Positions 9,780 to 21,362 of a stretch of DNA of 64,000 nucleotides are shown piece by piece. The stretch covers positions 642,528,736 to 642,592,735 of the forward strand of contig NC_053036.3 of the NCBI RefSeq assembly GCF_002575655.3. Reading direction: 5' to 3'. This DNA comes from Aegilops tauschii subsp. strangulata. Its lineage: Eukaryota; Streptophyta; Magnoliopsida; Poales; Poaceae. The notes beneath the pieces were generated by a model. That model ran no database searches and had not been told where the DNA came from. It worked only from the letters and a program-made list of their open reading frames with translations. The first letter of the stretch is position 1. Each line of letters opens with the position of its first letter. A program made the position numbers and the translations under genes.

Positions 9780-10560
9780 TTTGAGATTCCTGAATTGTTT
9801 TTTATTCTAGTTTTTTTTTGTTTTTGTTTTCCCCTTTTCTCTCCTTTTTCCCTTTCGCTATAAGTTTTACTTTTCTTTATTCAATTGTTTTTAGAAAATT
9901 TAAAAATTGCTGTGTTTTGAAAACATTTCCCTTTTTGTTTTCTTCTTCCCGTTTTTAGTTTTTAGTTTTTTCTGTTTCTTTTTTCTTTTTTTCTTGTTCT
10001 TTTATTTTTATTTCTTTTTAATTTTTATTTTTCGCTATAAAAAGAAAAAAATATTCAAATTTTTTTCATGTTTTCAAAATATATTCAGTTTCCAAAACAA
10101 TGTTCTCGAAATTCAAAAATTGTTCGCGTTTCATAAAAAATGTTCAACACTTTCGAAGTCCAGAAGATGTTCGGGATTTAAATTTTTTTTATTCGCATAT
10201 TCAAAAAAAGTGCGCGCTTCCGAATAATTTCAAGATTTTTAAAAATTATTCTTCATTCAAAAATTTGTTCTCAAGATTCAAAAATTGTTCGTGCTTTAAA
10301 ATGATTGCGCTTCCAAATTTGTTTGTGATTTTTCAAAATGGTTCTCCATATCAAAATTTGTTCTCATGATTTGAAAATTTGTTCGTGGTTTAAAGAATTG
10401 TTGACAAATTCAAAAAAATTCATGTTTTCGAAAAATGTTTGGGAAATTCAAAATTTGTTTGATTTTCATAATATTGTTTGCGTCTGTGAACAAAATTGTA
10501 TGTTGAAAAAATTACTCAAAATTTGGAAAATAAAAGTCGGGATTTTGCCAAACAGTGTTA
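9780..10560. repeat. T-rich then A/T-rich degenerate repeat
   Basis: 9780-10040 is strongly T-rich. 10050-10520 consists of degenerate copies of TTCAAAAATTGTTC about 20-30 bp apart, a pattern common in Triticeae intergenic DNA. It has no credible coding content. The block B counterpart is at about 38,520-39,360. Confidence 0.7.
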
Positions 10561-10763
10561 ATTCCGGAACAGTCGTTCTTTCGGTCGACAAGTCTGTTCT
10601 ATCGCAGTGGCTAGCACCGATCTCGCGCAAGTCTTCAGTCCCGTGTTAGACTCCTAGCCACCATGCGGCGCATTGGAGCCTTGGACTATGGTAGGGCAAA
10701 TCAGGAGGGTGCAGCGGCGGCTGGTCATCCGCGCTTTGTTGAGCTGCAGTTGTTGGCACTTGT

Positions 10764-10811
10764 TTCTTCTTCTTCTTCTTCTTCTTCTTCTTCTTCTTCT
10801 TCTTCTTCTTT
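10764..10811. repeat. (TTC)n microsatellite, about 15 repeats
   Basis: An uninterrupted TTC run is followed by TTTCTTTATTTT. The same locus in block B (about 39,567-39,602) has roughly four or five fewer repeats, so it would distinguish the two blocks. Confidence 0.95.
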
Positions 10812-11126
10812 CTTTATTTTTTGGGGCTTGCTGTGCTACTCGCCCCAGCATGCAGTTGCTATGTGATCGGTGTTGGTTGCTTTGTGATACAAGGGGGTGA
10901 AACCCTTTTTCGGCAAAAGGGCCATTTTCGTGCCTAAAAAAAGGTCACATGTGCAGCGCATGACATCTATGAAAAATCCCGGCCAGGGGCTTACCTAGCA
11001 AGATGATGACCTATTTGCACCTGCAACCCAAGTTGTGTGATGGGTTTTATCATTTTACAAGTTATGTGACTAAAGTGCACCCATCGGACAAATTCTAGGA
11101 TCGCCAGACGCCAGTGTCATTTACTC

Positions 11127-11511
11127 TGTTAGAATAAATCCGAGGGCACCCTCGATCTACCGAGGACCAAGCAATCACATGAGGCATGGCTCCGAGATTT
11201 GTTAATGAGGTTCACCATCATGGCTACATACCCAGGGCCTAACTACAGCCTATGGGTGCTCCTCTCCATGACACTGCTATAATAACGCACCTCCGGCCGC
11301 CCGGGCGCCGGCACGCACCGCCGGCTCCCCCTGCGCGTCTGTGCTATTATGTTGGCATAAGTTACATCGTGTGTCTACCCTCGCTATATATGAGAGGTCT
11401 AGGATACAAGTGTCCTACTTGGACATGACTCCATATCCTGTCGACACACCATACGACTCCAAGTCCAACTGTAACCTAACTTGTACAATAATATTTGACA
11501 CAACTCTAACA
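11127..11511. mobile_element. Solo LTR, 385 bp (copy A)
   Basis: The sequence starts TGTTAGAATAAATCC and ends CAACTCTAACA, the canonical TG...CA LTR ends in inverted form (TGTTAG/CTAACA). It is flanked by identical 5-bp TACTC at 11,122-11,126 and 11,512-11,516. No internal retrotransposon sequence is attached. This is the footprint of an element removed by recombination between its two LTRs. The superfamily is probably Copia by the LTR ends, but this is not proven. Confidence 0.85.
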
Positions 11512-13662
11512 TACTCGCGGCTAAACTACCAGGTGCTTGAGCCGCTAGTGTTACAGAGCAAAGCTCCAAATCTCTGAAGGCTTTATTTAGAGGGTAAACA
11601 TGAGATGCAAATCTCACTTGGAAAAGTGTTGCAAGTGAAAGGCCTATATATAAACTGCTCCCAATCTAGTTATCTACTCGAGATGAGCTGGTATCAAGCA
11701 TGCCAACAAATCTGGGAACGGAACTGTTGTGCGGACGACGTAGGGTTGCACGACAGCTGCACAACGGGCAATCCAGCCGTTTAGTGCATTTCCATACATG
11801 CATGGACTATGTGATATATGTTGTCGTGCAGGAATCGTGCACGCAGTGTCGTGTCTATAGCAGTGCTCATCTTGGAACTCCTGCCAATACAATCAACCGT
11901 GGAGGCATGCTCTAAAACCCTATATTGGGTGGCTAGAGAGCAGCGAGGCATGATTATTGATAAATATTACGGAAGTCATACTTGGAGCATAATTAATCCG
12001 ACCACCTTGTGCAGATAATGAGTACACTAACGGTGTCTCACAAATTATTTCTCTACCTGAAGTCTTTAGGCACTTATCTATGGTGTATCACGGCCAAATC
12101 AGTAACCGGAGAGAGATCAGTTTGAGTGTAGGATCATAGAGCAGGTACACTCTTTCGACTGAACCTCGAGGTGATCTCCTGGCCTGTGTGGCTTCATTTC
12201 CTGGTCGTACCCTGATTGCCATGAGATAGGTCTCCAACTGAACCTTGGATGGGACAGCATCCCACCGAGGCCAACTATGCTTTTTGACAAACCTACATTC
12301 ACCAAACGACACATTCAGCAGCAAACTTAGAGAAACAAACGTGCAGGTGTATACCCGTAACTAAGGTGCTGTGGTATTACATTAGCACTCTTCTGTTACC
12401 TACAAGGAGGATTACTTTATCATGCATGTTATTCTTTTCTTCTCTAAGTTAGTGCAACTGTACATGTGCGCATAGCATCCATGTTGTAAATTTCCTCTTG
12501 CGGTAATACCCACGGAAAATGTATCGATTGCAAACCATCGATACCTATTTACTATTGAAATTACTAAGACAAACCTCTACAAAAGTTGAGTAAGGCCACA
12601 TTTGAGTTTTCAGGAAGATTCTTTTTAGAGGACATCAAGTTGTACCTTTCATGGAGCTCACAATGTACGTGGTGGCGATGCGGACGCGAGAAATAATTCC
12701 TGTTAAGACATGACATTGGGAACATTAAAATTGTTTTGTAGATAAGCGTAAAACATATCAACACACCATGACATTGGTTGCGCTTGTGTGTACTTGGTTA
12801 CTGCAGATGCGAGTCAATCTTCTGCGGCTAAGAATTTAACAAACTGTACAGTACCTCGCGTACCTCCTTGGAAGAATGATAAGTATTTAATCTTGACTTT
12901 TCATAGAACAAGAAAAATTTGTTCATGCAAGCATGCTACACGAGTTGCTGTATATTAAGGAGTTACTCAATATGCCATGCATACCTTGTATATAGAAAAT
13001 AGTTCTTTCAGAAAAAATCTATTTATGTGTTTTATTAATATGCAGCATAAAAGTGTACAATAGAACCATTATTTCCTAAGCTATTTCCATGTAGAAAATC
13101 TCAAGGCATTGAATTTTCTCTTGTTTGATGGAACATTTTCTTACGCAATGAAAACTAGTCTGAAATACTATGATCAGGCTACTTCCTTTCCTTTATTATT
13201 ATTTGATTCCATGTATTGACAGTGTGCAAAGTTTAATTTATAGCCCCTTACTAAGAGGTAGTACTGAGCTCATAGTAACCTCGTAGAAACTACCGGCATG
13301 CTGGTAATTCCCCCTAATCCTGTTTACCACCCATGGTGCAAGCCAACAGTTCCCAGCCATACTTTAAATAGCTTGCTATCTCAGCACTGGTGTTTGGAGA
13401 GGCATCACGCTAAACGCATCGTTCACAATTTAGCACCATTTAACATGCTATAGCTTCAACATAGCGCCAAACGTAGAATGTCATACCCCTCTATTAAAAA
13501 CATTGATCCCAACAGAGTTTTAGTATCGGAATAATGGATGCAAATGAGGTAAACCTATCAAAAACTAGTATTTGAAATGCATAAATAACTGGGAAAAGGT
13601 ACTAATATGAAACTTCACATGGTTAAGAAGAGAAACAAGAAAATACTTTTACAGATTGTATA
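11512..13662. other. Region without recognised genes between solo LTR and Helitron
   Basis: The content is mostly unremarkable. A TATATATAAA box at about 11,645 precedes a 33-codon ORF (11,683-11,784) that is identical in block B. A minus-strand 78-codon ORF at 12,088-12,324 is also conserved in B (40,881-41,117). I recognise no domain in either. The remainder is AT-rich with short ORFs that look accidental. Confidence 0.5.
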
Positions 13663-16159
13663 TCTCTCCCTAATAATAAAGCACGGATTGAGTCTCCTGG
13701 GGTTGAGGCAACAAGGATGCTCTCCTCGACGGTAGCGCACACATCGTTGACTCCTGTCCGTGATCGTCGGGTACGGTTGATTCATCGAGGCCATGGTTGA
13801 TTCATTCATCCTTAGTATAGTTTATTTTCTATTTCATGTGTTTTCAGAAGTTGGGTCTCGATGACCTATAAGCAAGAACAACCTTCTCTAACTGATAGTG
13901 TTATTCTCCTAAACAAGTTGCTATTTCGGTATTCGAATGGGGGATAAAGAACGACATTCATCATTAGTACTTGAAGAGACTTGCATGCTTGGGACTGAAC
14001 ATGATCTGTTGTAGTGCATCTTACTTGACTGCTCATTGTACAATTTATATAAAATCAAGGTCTTCTCCATATGTAAGGGAATGTTTTCTTACTGCAATGG
14101 TAAACTATTCTGAATCCATCTCATAATGTGGCTGCTCATGTTTGGTGCAGTTGTAGCGCATGGCATGGCGATGGTGGGGGAGATGCGAAGGAAAGATGAG
14201 AAGGGAAGATGATAGGGGATTAATCGATAAGTATGCGGAGGTGCTGTAAAATTTCCTCCTTTATGTATAGTTATTTCATTGTCCATCTAAATAACATCCC
14301 ATGTATATGTATGAAAATCATTTTGTGCTGCTAAATTTTCTGTACAGATTTAGTATTATTTGGTGTTAAACTTATAATGATCGAAAAAATGCTAAATTTA
14401 CATGTTGATTCATCATTTGTATACTTTTGGTTTCAGCGATTGATATGAGAGGTTTGGCACTACTCTTACTTATATATCAAAACGTACTAGATTTCTACCT
14501 CATTACGGTTGCAAACGCAGCCCCATTGGTATAGAAAAGAAAACAATCTTTTCAGAATAGTTCGTCATCTCGCGAGATTGCAGAAACCCTCGCGGCATTG
14601 ACGCATCTTGCCTTCTGCGGTTGAGAGGACCTGGGCTGGGCTAAAATTTCTGTATAGATTTAATGTTATTTGGTGTTAAACTTATAATGATCGAAAAAAT
14701 GCTAAACTTACACGTTGATTCATCATTTGTATACTTTTGGTTTCAACGGATATATATGAGAGGTTTAGCACTACTCTTACTTATAGATCAAAATGTATTA
14801 TGACCACCAGGTTAAATCTACCACATGGGTCGTCAGCTTTGTTACCGTAACAATGCACCAACCTAACATGCGAGGAAAACAATTTCACAAGTCTCATGTT
14901 AAATATCTATTCAAAGAGGTACATGACAATGTCGATGTGCAGGAAAGATAACTTCACTCACTAACATCTCTGATGCTATGGCTTACATGTTGACAGTTGA
15001 GACCTGCTGAGTTTGCTCATTTATTGTGTGATGTGTTAACTTGCTTTTGTAGTTTGTATATGCCAACATATGTCATCTTGTTTTATGGTTAGTAGTATTT
15101 CAACATTATTTTCCTATTCATCATGCATGAAAACAAAAGGTGCTACAGAGCTAGGAGATCTTGGTGTATACTACAATATATTAATACGGAGGGATTCCTT
15201 TGTCACATGATTTGATAAGATATAGTTATTGTTTTATTTTGTAATCAGATTCTTGATGTACCGTTTCAGGTATTTTCTTTTCAGAGATTTGGCCATTCAA
15301 CTTTTCTTCTGATTGCTAATTGCCTTTATGTGAAGAACTTTGTATGGATTAGTTGATATGGTCAGTGGTCAAACTGTTTGAGTTGCAAAATTGTTTGAAA
15401 TTTCAAATCTGCAGGTTGTATATATACAACCGGATATGATGTGCATCATGCGTAGCTGTCTTCTTAGTTTTGTCTGTTAGCATTAATTAATATCTACTTC
15501 TTTTTTGCAGACTCTTTTTTTAATATTTGATGTACTTCAGATGTTGAGCATAATAACGGAGATGGTGCATATGAGGATTTTTCTCTCCCGTTACAACACA
15601 GTTTATATTCTGGGTTGCGTCAGTTGCTTTCGGTTGGTGACGACTGCAATGTAGTTATCACCATGCTCCTTATGTTACTGGAAACATCATTCTTGATTAT
15701 TTCCCCTTGTGTTACTGTCACCACCATTGTTGATTATTTCTCCTTCCGTTCTGTTATCCAATAGATATTCTCTTAGTACATGTATATTTGGGTGACAAAG
15801 GAGCAAGCTATCCCTGATTAAACCCCAAATTGGCGAGATATGATGTTTTCTATCTGAATGTTGTTTCATAGAATTAATCATTGGTCTAGTTTGCGAGATT
15901 AAACCCAAATAAGTTTATGCAATGAACGAGAAATAACACGATTGAATGTTAATTTTCTTCTTAAATTTCATAGTAGAGATTTTGCCACCGATGATCTACT
16001 GCACGCGGACGCCACATCCTTTCTTCTCAGGTATCGTTCGACATTTCAAAGCCAATGCGTTGCGACCAGGGTGCTGGAGGCTCTTGGGGTCGCAGCCCGC
16101 ATTCCTACTGGAGGTAAGTTTTGTAGCCTCCCATTGCAACGCATGGGCATTTGTGCTAG
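13663..16159 (+). mobile_element. Non-autonomous Helitron (copy A)
   Basis: The 5' end TCTCTCCCTAATAATAAAGC follows an A. The 3' end has a short hairpin (CCCAT...ATGGG, loop TGCAACGC) at about 16,128-16,147, then CATTTGTG and the terminal CTAG before a T. This gives the A|TC...CTAG|T arrangement of Helitrons, which insert between A and T without a target duplication. The 2,497-bp interior has no Rep/helicase. It contains a duplicated roughly 155-bp segment (14,332-14,490 and 14,643-14,797). It also has an exon-like piece near the 3' end (about 15,960-16,111) followed by a splice-donor-like GAGGTAAGTTTT. The block B copy is at 42,456-44,934. Confidence 0.75.
14332..14797. repeat. Direct repeat (~155 bp, 310 bp apart) inside the Helitron
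   Basis: Both copies contain TTATTTGGTGTTAAACTTAT, a shared ATGATCGAAAAAATGC and CTACTCTTACTTATA. The second copy starts near 14,643. It is also present in block B (about 43,128-43,590), so it predates the block duplication. Confidence 0.85.
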
Positions 16160-17848
16160 TAAGGTACAAAAATTAGCAAGTAAAAAATAACTATATACTG
16201 TTTGACAGTGTGAATTATGGTAGTTACCATGAGGCGTCCCATATCTGTAACTCTCAGTCTAGGCTTGTTTTGATTCATATCTATCTCTTTCCTCAATGCA
16301 TTTTCCACACTACTAATCTTCTCGCTTGTATCTTCACTGAATGTAACACAAACATCCTCAAGCGACGGAAGGTTCTCTAAACCCAATGCAAAATCACCAA
16401 ACTGGAATAATGTATCCTCCACATCCTGAAAATCTAATTTGAGGGTTTGGAGACTTTGCATGGCTCCTCGTCCAAACCTCAACTCCATGGTGTCACTCTT
16501 GACACTGAACATCTTTAGACATGAAAATGGATAAGCAATGCCAGTGGTCAACCGTTTTTCTCTGCCTTGTGTAGGTTTCTCCACTTGTATGACCAGTTCA
16601 GAGAGAGACACTATGCTCCCGAGAACTTGAAGGTCCTCCTCTCCTAATGTTTTCAGTGTGATACTTAGGAAGAACAGGTAAGACATGGAGCACATCGATC
16701 TTGGCACTGCATAAGTGATGCTATTAAGCATGTGGATTAACAACAATTGTGCTAGTTGAGCAAAGGTTGACGGCAGCTCTTCTTCTATTTTGGTAGACCT
16801 TATGTCCAGCACTTGCAGAAATTGTAGATTCCCGATCTCTTTCGGGATATTAGTGATAGATGTACCCCTTAAATTCAAATATCTCAAGTGAAACAAATTG
16901 CATATATCATTCCAATGGGTATTATACACTTCACATTCAGCTAAATCTAATACACGCAGGACTGGGAAACAGAAGAGTGCTGGCAGCAAACTAAAAGCTG
17001 GAGTAAACACAGTAAGTTACCTCACGTGGGACAAGCTCACGGTTGCCAGCTGATTACCAACTTCTTCATTCCTGGTCTGCAAGGACAATCGGCGTATCTT
17101 ACTTGGTAGATACTCTAACTGCTGACAATCTGGTGTTGTTAGAAAATTCTCCTCATGTGACAAATAAGTGATGAAGTCACGAACCATATCATGCACACGA
17201 CGAAGGCTATTTAAATATGAAGGCTGGACCAAGTTTATATTAACTAGCTCCTTCAAGTAATCCTCTCCTACTTCATATAAGCTCCTCCCTTGTTCTTTTT
17301 TCACAAAACCTTCACCAACCCATTTCCAAATTAGTTGTTCTGCTTCAATCTCATAATCCTCTGGATACAAACCAAGATGCAGTAAGCAAGTCTTTAGGTG
17401 CAGAGGTAGGCCAGAGTAACTTACAGATAATATTCTCCTCATGTTCTTCACATCATCATGATTATTGTCTAGCCCCGAACTGATGGATTTGTACACCTTG
17501 GACCAATACTCATGTGTATGTGCTCTTCCCTTTTCACTAGACAGCAAGCTACCTATCGCAAGGATAGCTAGCGGAACTACCCCACATCTTTTTAAAATTC
17601 TCTCAGATACTTCAACCAATTGATTAGGTTGTGACTTGTTCTCCATCTCATATATTATTTGATAGAACAACTTTCTTGAGTTTACAACAGAAAGAGGTTT
17701 CAGCCGATATACACCACCAGCTTGCAGGGAAACATCAAGAACCCGAGTTGGTGTGATTACTCTACTTCCGTATCCATTCTCAATCAATGCATACTTGATA
17801 TTTTCCGAGACGGATTTATCCCATATGTCATCAATAACTATCAAGTAC

Positions 17849-18325
17849 CTTCAGTTGATATCAAAATACATATATTACATAAGAGTTGTCATACATTAAT
17901 TGGGAAGAATTGAGCTGTGTAATAAAGCTTACCAACTTTTCTTCGACAAATTAAAACTGGGGGATAATTTTACTTCGCCGGCCTCTACACCAACTAGGGA
18001 CGATGCATACAACCTTTTTAAGCATGAGTACTAAGATTTTTAAATCTTGGTTACACACCAAGCCTAGTCCTCAAGGATAAATGCATGAGTACAAGGAAAG
18101 CATGGTCCTCAAGAACTAATAGGAACCTAAATTCGCCTCCGTGAGGATTTGAACTCAGGTGTTGGGTTTGTACATCCACTCCCCCAACCATTTGAGCTAT
18201 GCTGACTCCCAAAGCTTACCAACTTAAATGGCAAAGAAAATAAAAACTTGAGAGGTCTGCACTATTGTAATTTCCTTCAGGCATCCATATACGGAACATT
18301 GAGGAACACATATTCACAAACGTAC
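17849..18325 (-). other. Intron of NLR-A inside NB-ARC
   Basis: On the minus strand the donor is AAGAG|GTACGT and the acceptor TGAAG|GTACTTG. Splicing joins ...ENKR to YLIVIDD in frame (phase 2). The length is 477 bp. Without the SINE and one copy of its target duplication (287 bp) it would be 190 bp, close to the 192-bp intron of NLR-C (51,911-52,102). This supports both the exon model and the insertion. Confidence 0.8.
17939..18211 (-). mobile_element. tRNA-derived SINE in the NLR-A intron
   Basis: The 273-bp body, read on the minus strand, begins GGGAGTCAGCATAGCTCAAA with an A-box-like TAGCTCAAATGG, then a B-box-like AGTTCAAATCC about 40 bp later, and ends in GTCGAAGAAA. Identical 14-bp flanks (AAGCTTACCAACTT on the plus strand, 17,925-17,938 and 18,212-18,225) are target-site duplications. 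NLR-C lacks the insert and has the uninterrupted site. The tRNA-like head is degenerate, and I cannot give the SINE family. Confidence 0.75.
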
Positions 18326-19191
18326 CTCTTGTTTTCAAGGAATGTTCTTATCTCACTGATGAGTTGTTGCTCGCCCCATGATGCTTCATTAATGTTCTGG
18401 TACATCTACTTGTCAAGTTGATGGAGCATGCTCTTGAAAATATGCTTCATATTAGGATTAAGAGACACGGAAACAAAGGCCGCACAATCGAATTGCAAAT
18501 TTTGCTTTTGAATACTGATTTGCACTCTGAGCTTCTTATACACTGCATTGGCAAGGGTTGTCTTGCCCAATCCACCAAATCCAACAATAGAGACCACTTT
18601 TAGACATTTCTCCGAAACCTCATCTCCCTCCGTCAGCATCTTGATTACCTCAACGCTCTTCTCGTCAGTGCCAACGAGCTCCGTGGCCTTTCTATACAAG
18701 GCTGCTAGGCGAAGGGTGTCAATAGCTGGACCGACGGGCTTGGCAGCAGCCACATTGTCAACCTTGTACCTATCACGCCGGTCACTGACCTCCTTGATGT
18801 GGCTCTTGATGTCTTTGATATCGATGCCGATCTTGTGGCAAATCTTGCCCTTGGTCAACAGGTTGAGGCTCTTATCAATGAAATTCCTGAAGCTATGGGA
18901 CTTATCTGGTCGGCCATCGGTTTCGATGCGCACCATGAACTTGTCGATGCTATCTTCCAGGCCATATGACAAGTCCCTCACAGCCTTGGCCCAAAGCTTG
19001 ACTTGGATGTCCGGTGGCTGGTCGATTGGAGCCTCAGAAATCCCGAGGAGAGATGTCTCCATGCTCTCCATCTCGGCTTTGAGGAACATGTTCTCGCCCC
19101 TGACACCCCTCTGAAGGTTGTACTCCTTGGTGATTAGGTCAGCCAGCTTGGGCAGGAGGGTGCCCATCGCTCCAATCACCGCCTGGGCCAT

Positions 19192-19635
19192 GCCCGGCCT
19201 GCGCTATAGCTCAGCCTCTCAGTCGGCCGCTGGTGTTTGCGGAAGCAGCAAAGGGAAGACGGTGGTGGCGATCTGCTACGTTGATGAAGAACTTCGTCTT
19301 GCACTACATTGCCTAAAGAACGGCAACATGATTAGTCAGGAGCATGAAGTCAAAACTTCGGTAGAAATTCAGAATGAAGTCAAACAGACAGACCTCAATG
19401 AAAGGAGAAAGAAGTGGGGATGGAGACCTGTCTTGAATTAAGAGAGAGAGTTGGAGAGTGAAGCATTGAGCGTACTGATGGGGAAATTAACTTTTCGAAA
19501 AGCTGATGGGGAAATTTTGGAGCTTGTTCTTCAGTTTCAGAGCAGATATACAACAATCTGAAAGAAAGAAAAATATGAGTTGTAAATGAATAGGTTGAGA
19601 AAGCAATGATTTCAAGATAGTCGTCACATGATAGC
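19192..19635 (-). other. 5' flank of NLR-A shared with NLR-B and NLR-C
   Basis: This upstream stretch is homologous to 47,941-48,338 and 57,985-58,417, so it is the ancestral promoter/leader region of the NLR family. It contains a short GA run near 19,442. I see no clear TATA box. Homology to B ends at 19,582. The Angela-type insertion begins a few bases further. Confidence 0.6.
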
Positions 19636-19640
19636 CTAAC

Positions 19641-21361
19641 TGTTGGAAATATGCCCTAGAGGCAATAATAAATGGTTATTATTATATTTCTGTGTTCATG
19701 ATAATAGTCTATTATTCATGCTATAATTGTATTGTCCGGAAATCGTAATACATGTGTGAATACATAGACCACAACCTGTCCCTAGTAAGCCTCTAGTTAA
19801 CTAGCTCGTTGATCAACAGATAGTCATGGTTTCCTGACTATGGACATAGGATGTCATTGATAACGGGATCACATCATTAGGAGAATGATGTGATGGACAA
19901 GACCCAACTTAAGCATAGCATAAAAGATCGTGTAGTTTTGTTTGCTAGAGCTTTTCCAATGTCAAGTATCTTTTCCTTAGACCATGAGATCGTGCAACTC
20001 CCGGATACCGTAGGAGTGCTTTGGGTGTGCCAAACGTCACAACGTAACTGGGTGACTATAAAGGTGCATTACGGGTATCTCCGAAAGCGTCTGTTGGGTT
20101 GGCACGGATCAAGACTGGGATTTGTCACTCCGTGTAAACGGAGAGGTATCTCTGGGCCCACTCGGTAATGCATCATCATAATGAGCTCAATGTGACTAAG
20201 GCGTTAGTCACGGGATCATGCATTGCGGTACGAGTAAAGAGACTTGCCGGTAACGAGATTGAACAAGGTATTGGGATACCGACGATCGAATCTCGGGCAA
20301 GTAACATGCCGATTGACAAAGGGAATTGCATACGGATTGATTGAATCCTCGACACCGTGGTTCACCCGATGATATCATCGTGGAACATGTGGGAGCCAAC
20401 ATGGGTATCCAGATCCCGCTGTTGGTTATTGACCGGAGAGGCGTCTCGGTCATGTCTGCATGTCTCCCGAACCCGTAGGGTCTACACACTTAAGGTCCGG
20501 TGACGCTAGGGTTGTAGAGATATATGTATGCGGAAACCCGAAAGTTGTTCGGAGTCCCGGATGAGATCCCGGACGTCACGAGAGGTTCCGGAATGGTCCG
20601 GAGGTGAAGAATTATATATAGGAAGTCCAGTTTTGGCCACCGGGAAAGTTTCGGGGGTTATCGGTATTGTACCGGGACCACCAGAAGGGTCCCGGGGGTC
20701 CACCGGGTGGGGCCACCTGTCCCGGAGGGCCCCGTGGGCTGAAAGTGGAGGGGAACCAGCACCTAATGGGCTGGGGCGCCACTTTGGGCCTCCCCCCCAT
20801 GCGCCTAGGGTTGGGAACCCTAGGGGGGGGAGTTTCCCCTTGCCTTGGGGGGCAAGGCAACCCCTTCCCCCCTTGGCCGCCCCCCCCCCCCCTTGGAGAT
20901 CCCATCTCCAAGGGCTGCGCACCCCCCCTTGGGGGCCTATATAAAGGGGGGGAGGGAGGGCAGCAAACCACAGCCTTTGGCGCCTCCCTCCTCCCCTGCA
21001 ACACCTCTCTCTCGCGCAGAAGCTCGGCGAAGCCCTGCCGGAGAGCCGCTACATCCACCACCACGCCGTCGTGCTGCTGGATCTCCATCAACCTCTCCTC
21101 CCCCCTTGCTGGATCAAGAAAGGAGGAGACGTCGCTGCACCGTACGTGTGTTGAACGCGGAGGTGCCGTACGTTCGGCACTCGGTCATCGGTGATTTGGA
21201 TCACGACGAGTACGACTCCGTCATCCACGTTCATTGGAACGCTTCCGCTCGCGATCTACAACGGTATGTAGATGCACTCCCTTCCCTCGTTGCTAGTAGA
21301 CTCCATAGATGCATCTTGGTGAGCGTAGGAAAATTTTAAAATTATGCTACGATTCCCAACA
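19641..21361 (+). repeat. 5' LTR of the Angela-type element (1,721 bp)
   Basis: It starts TGTTGGAAATATGCCC and ends GATTCCCAACA. A TATA box (TATATAAA, 20,938-20,945) lies in a G/C-run-rich region. The many ORFs here, some over 130 codons, come from GC-rich LTR sequence and are not genes. Confidence 0.95.
20938..20945 (+). promoter_or_regulatory. TATA box in 5' LTR
   Basis: TATATAAA is followed by a G-rich stretch in the middle of the LTR, the expected U3/R position for Pol II transcription of the element. The matching box in the 3' LTR is at 27,981-27,988. Confidence 0.65.
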
Positions 21362-21362
21362 G

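Larger units (their letters stand above)
16156..19191 (-). pseudogene. CC-NBS-LRR (NLR) disease-resistance pseudogene, NLR-A
   Basis: An intracellular immune-receptor type gene on the minus strand, starting at ATG 19,189-19,191. Exon 1 (18,326-19,191) encodes an Rx-type coiled coil (residues 1-135, with an EDVID-like LEDSIDKF near 78-85), the P-loop GFGGLGKTTLA (204-214) and an RNBS-A-like FDCAAFVSVS. A TAG at 18,406-18,408 stops the frame at codon 262, where NLR-C has CAG. After a 477-bp intron (17,849-18,325), exon 2 resumes with kinase-2 [13 protein letters not shown] (ITPTR), a damaged GLPL motif (CGVVPLA), an LYPEDY motif and VHDMVRDF as MHD. A second stop (TAA near 17,017) precedes the LRR part, rich in LRVLDL and LRYLNL repeats. 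The type resembles grass RGA5/Pik-like NLRs. The final in-frame stop lies in the Helitron end. It cannot make a full-length receptor. Confidence 0.9.

Noticed and set aside
10654..10866. Poly-Ser and poly-Arg ORFs
   Set aside because: They are generated by the (TTC)n microsatellite.
12088..12324. Minus-strand 78-codon ORF conserved in block B
   Set aside because: It has no recognised domain and too few differences between copies to judge constraint, so it is mentioned only in the region entry.
16156..17010. NLR-A LRR part as an independent 284-aa gene
   Set aside because: It begins at an internal Met right after a nonsense codon and aligns continuously with the upstream NB-ARC frame in NLR-B, so it is a pseudogene fragment.
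18120..18211. A tRNA gene on the minus strand of the NLR intron
   Set aside because: A- and B-box-like motifs are present, but acceptor pairing fails and the sequence continues into a SINE-like body with target duplications.
20506..21339. Overlapping ORFs of 130-175 codons on both strands
   Set aside because: They lie wholly in the GC-rich part of the Angela-type LTR, are mirrored in the other LTR (27,550-28,384), and have low-complexity Gly/Pro composition.
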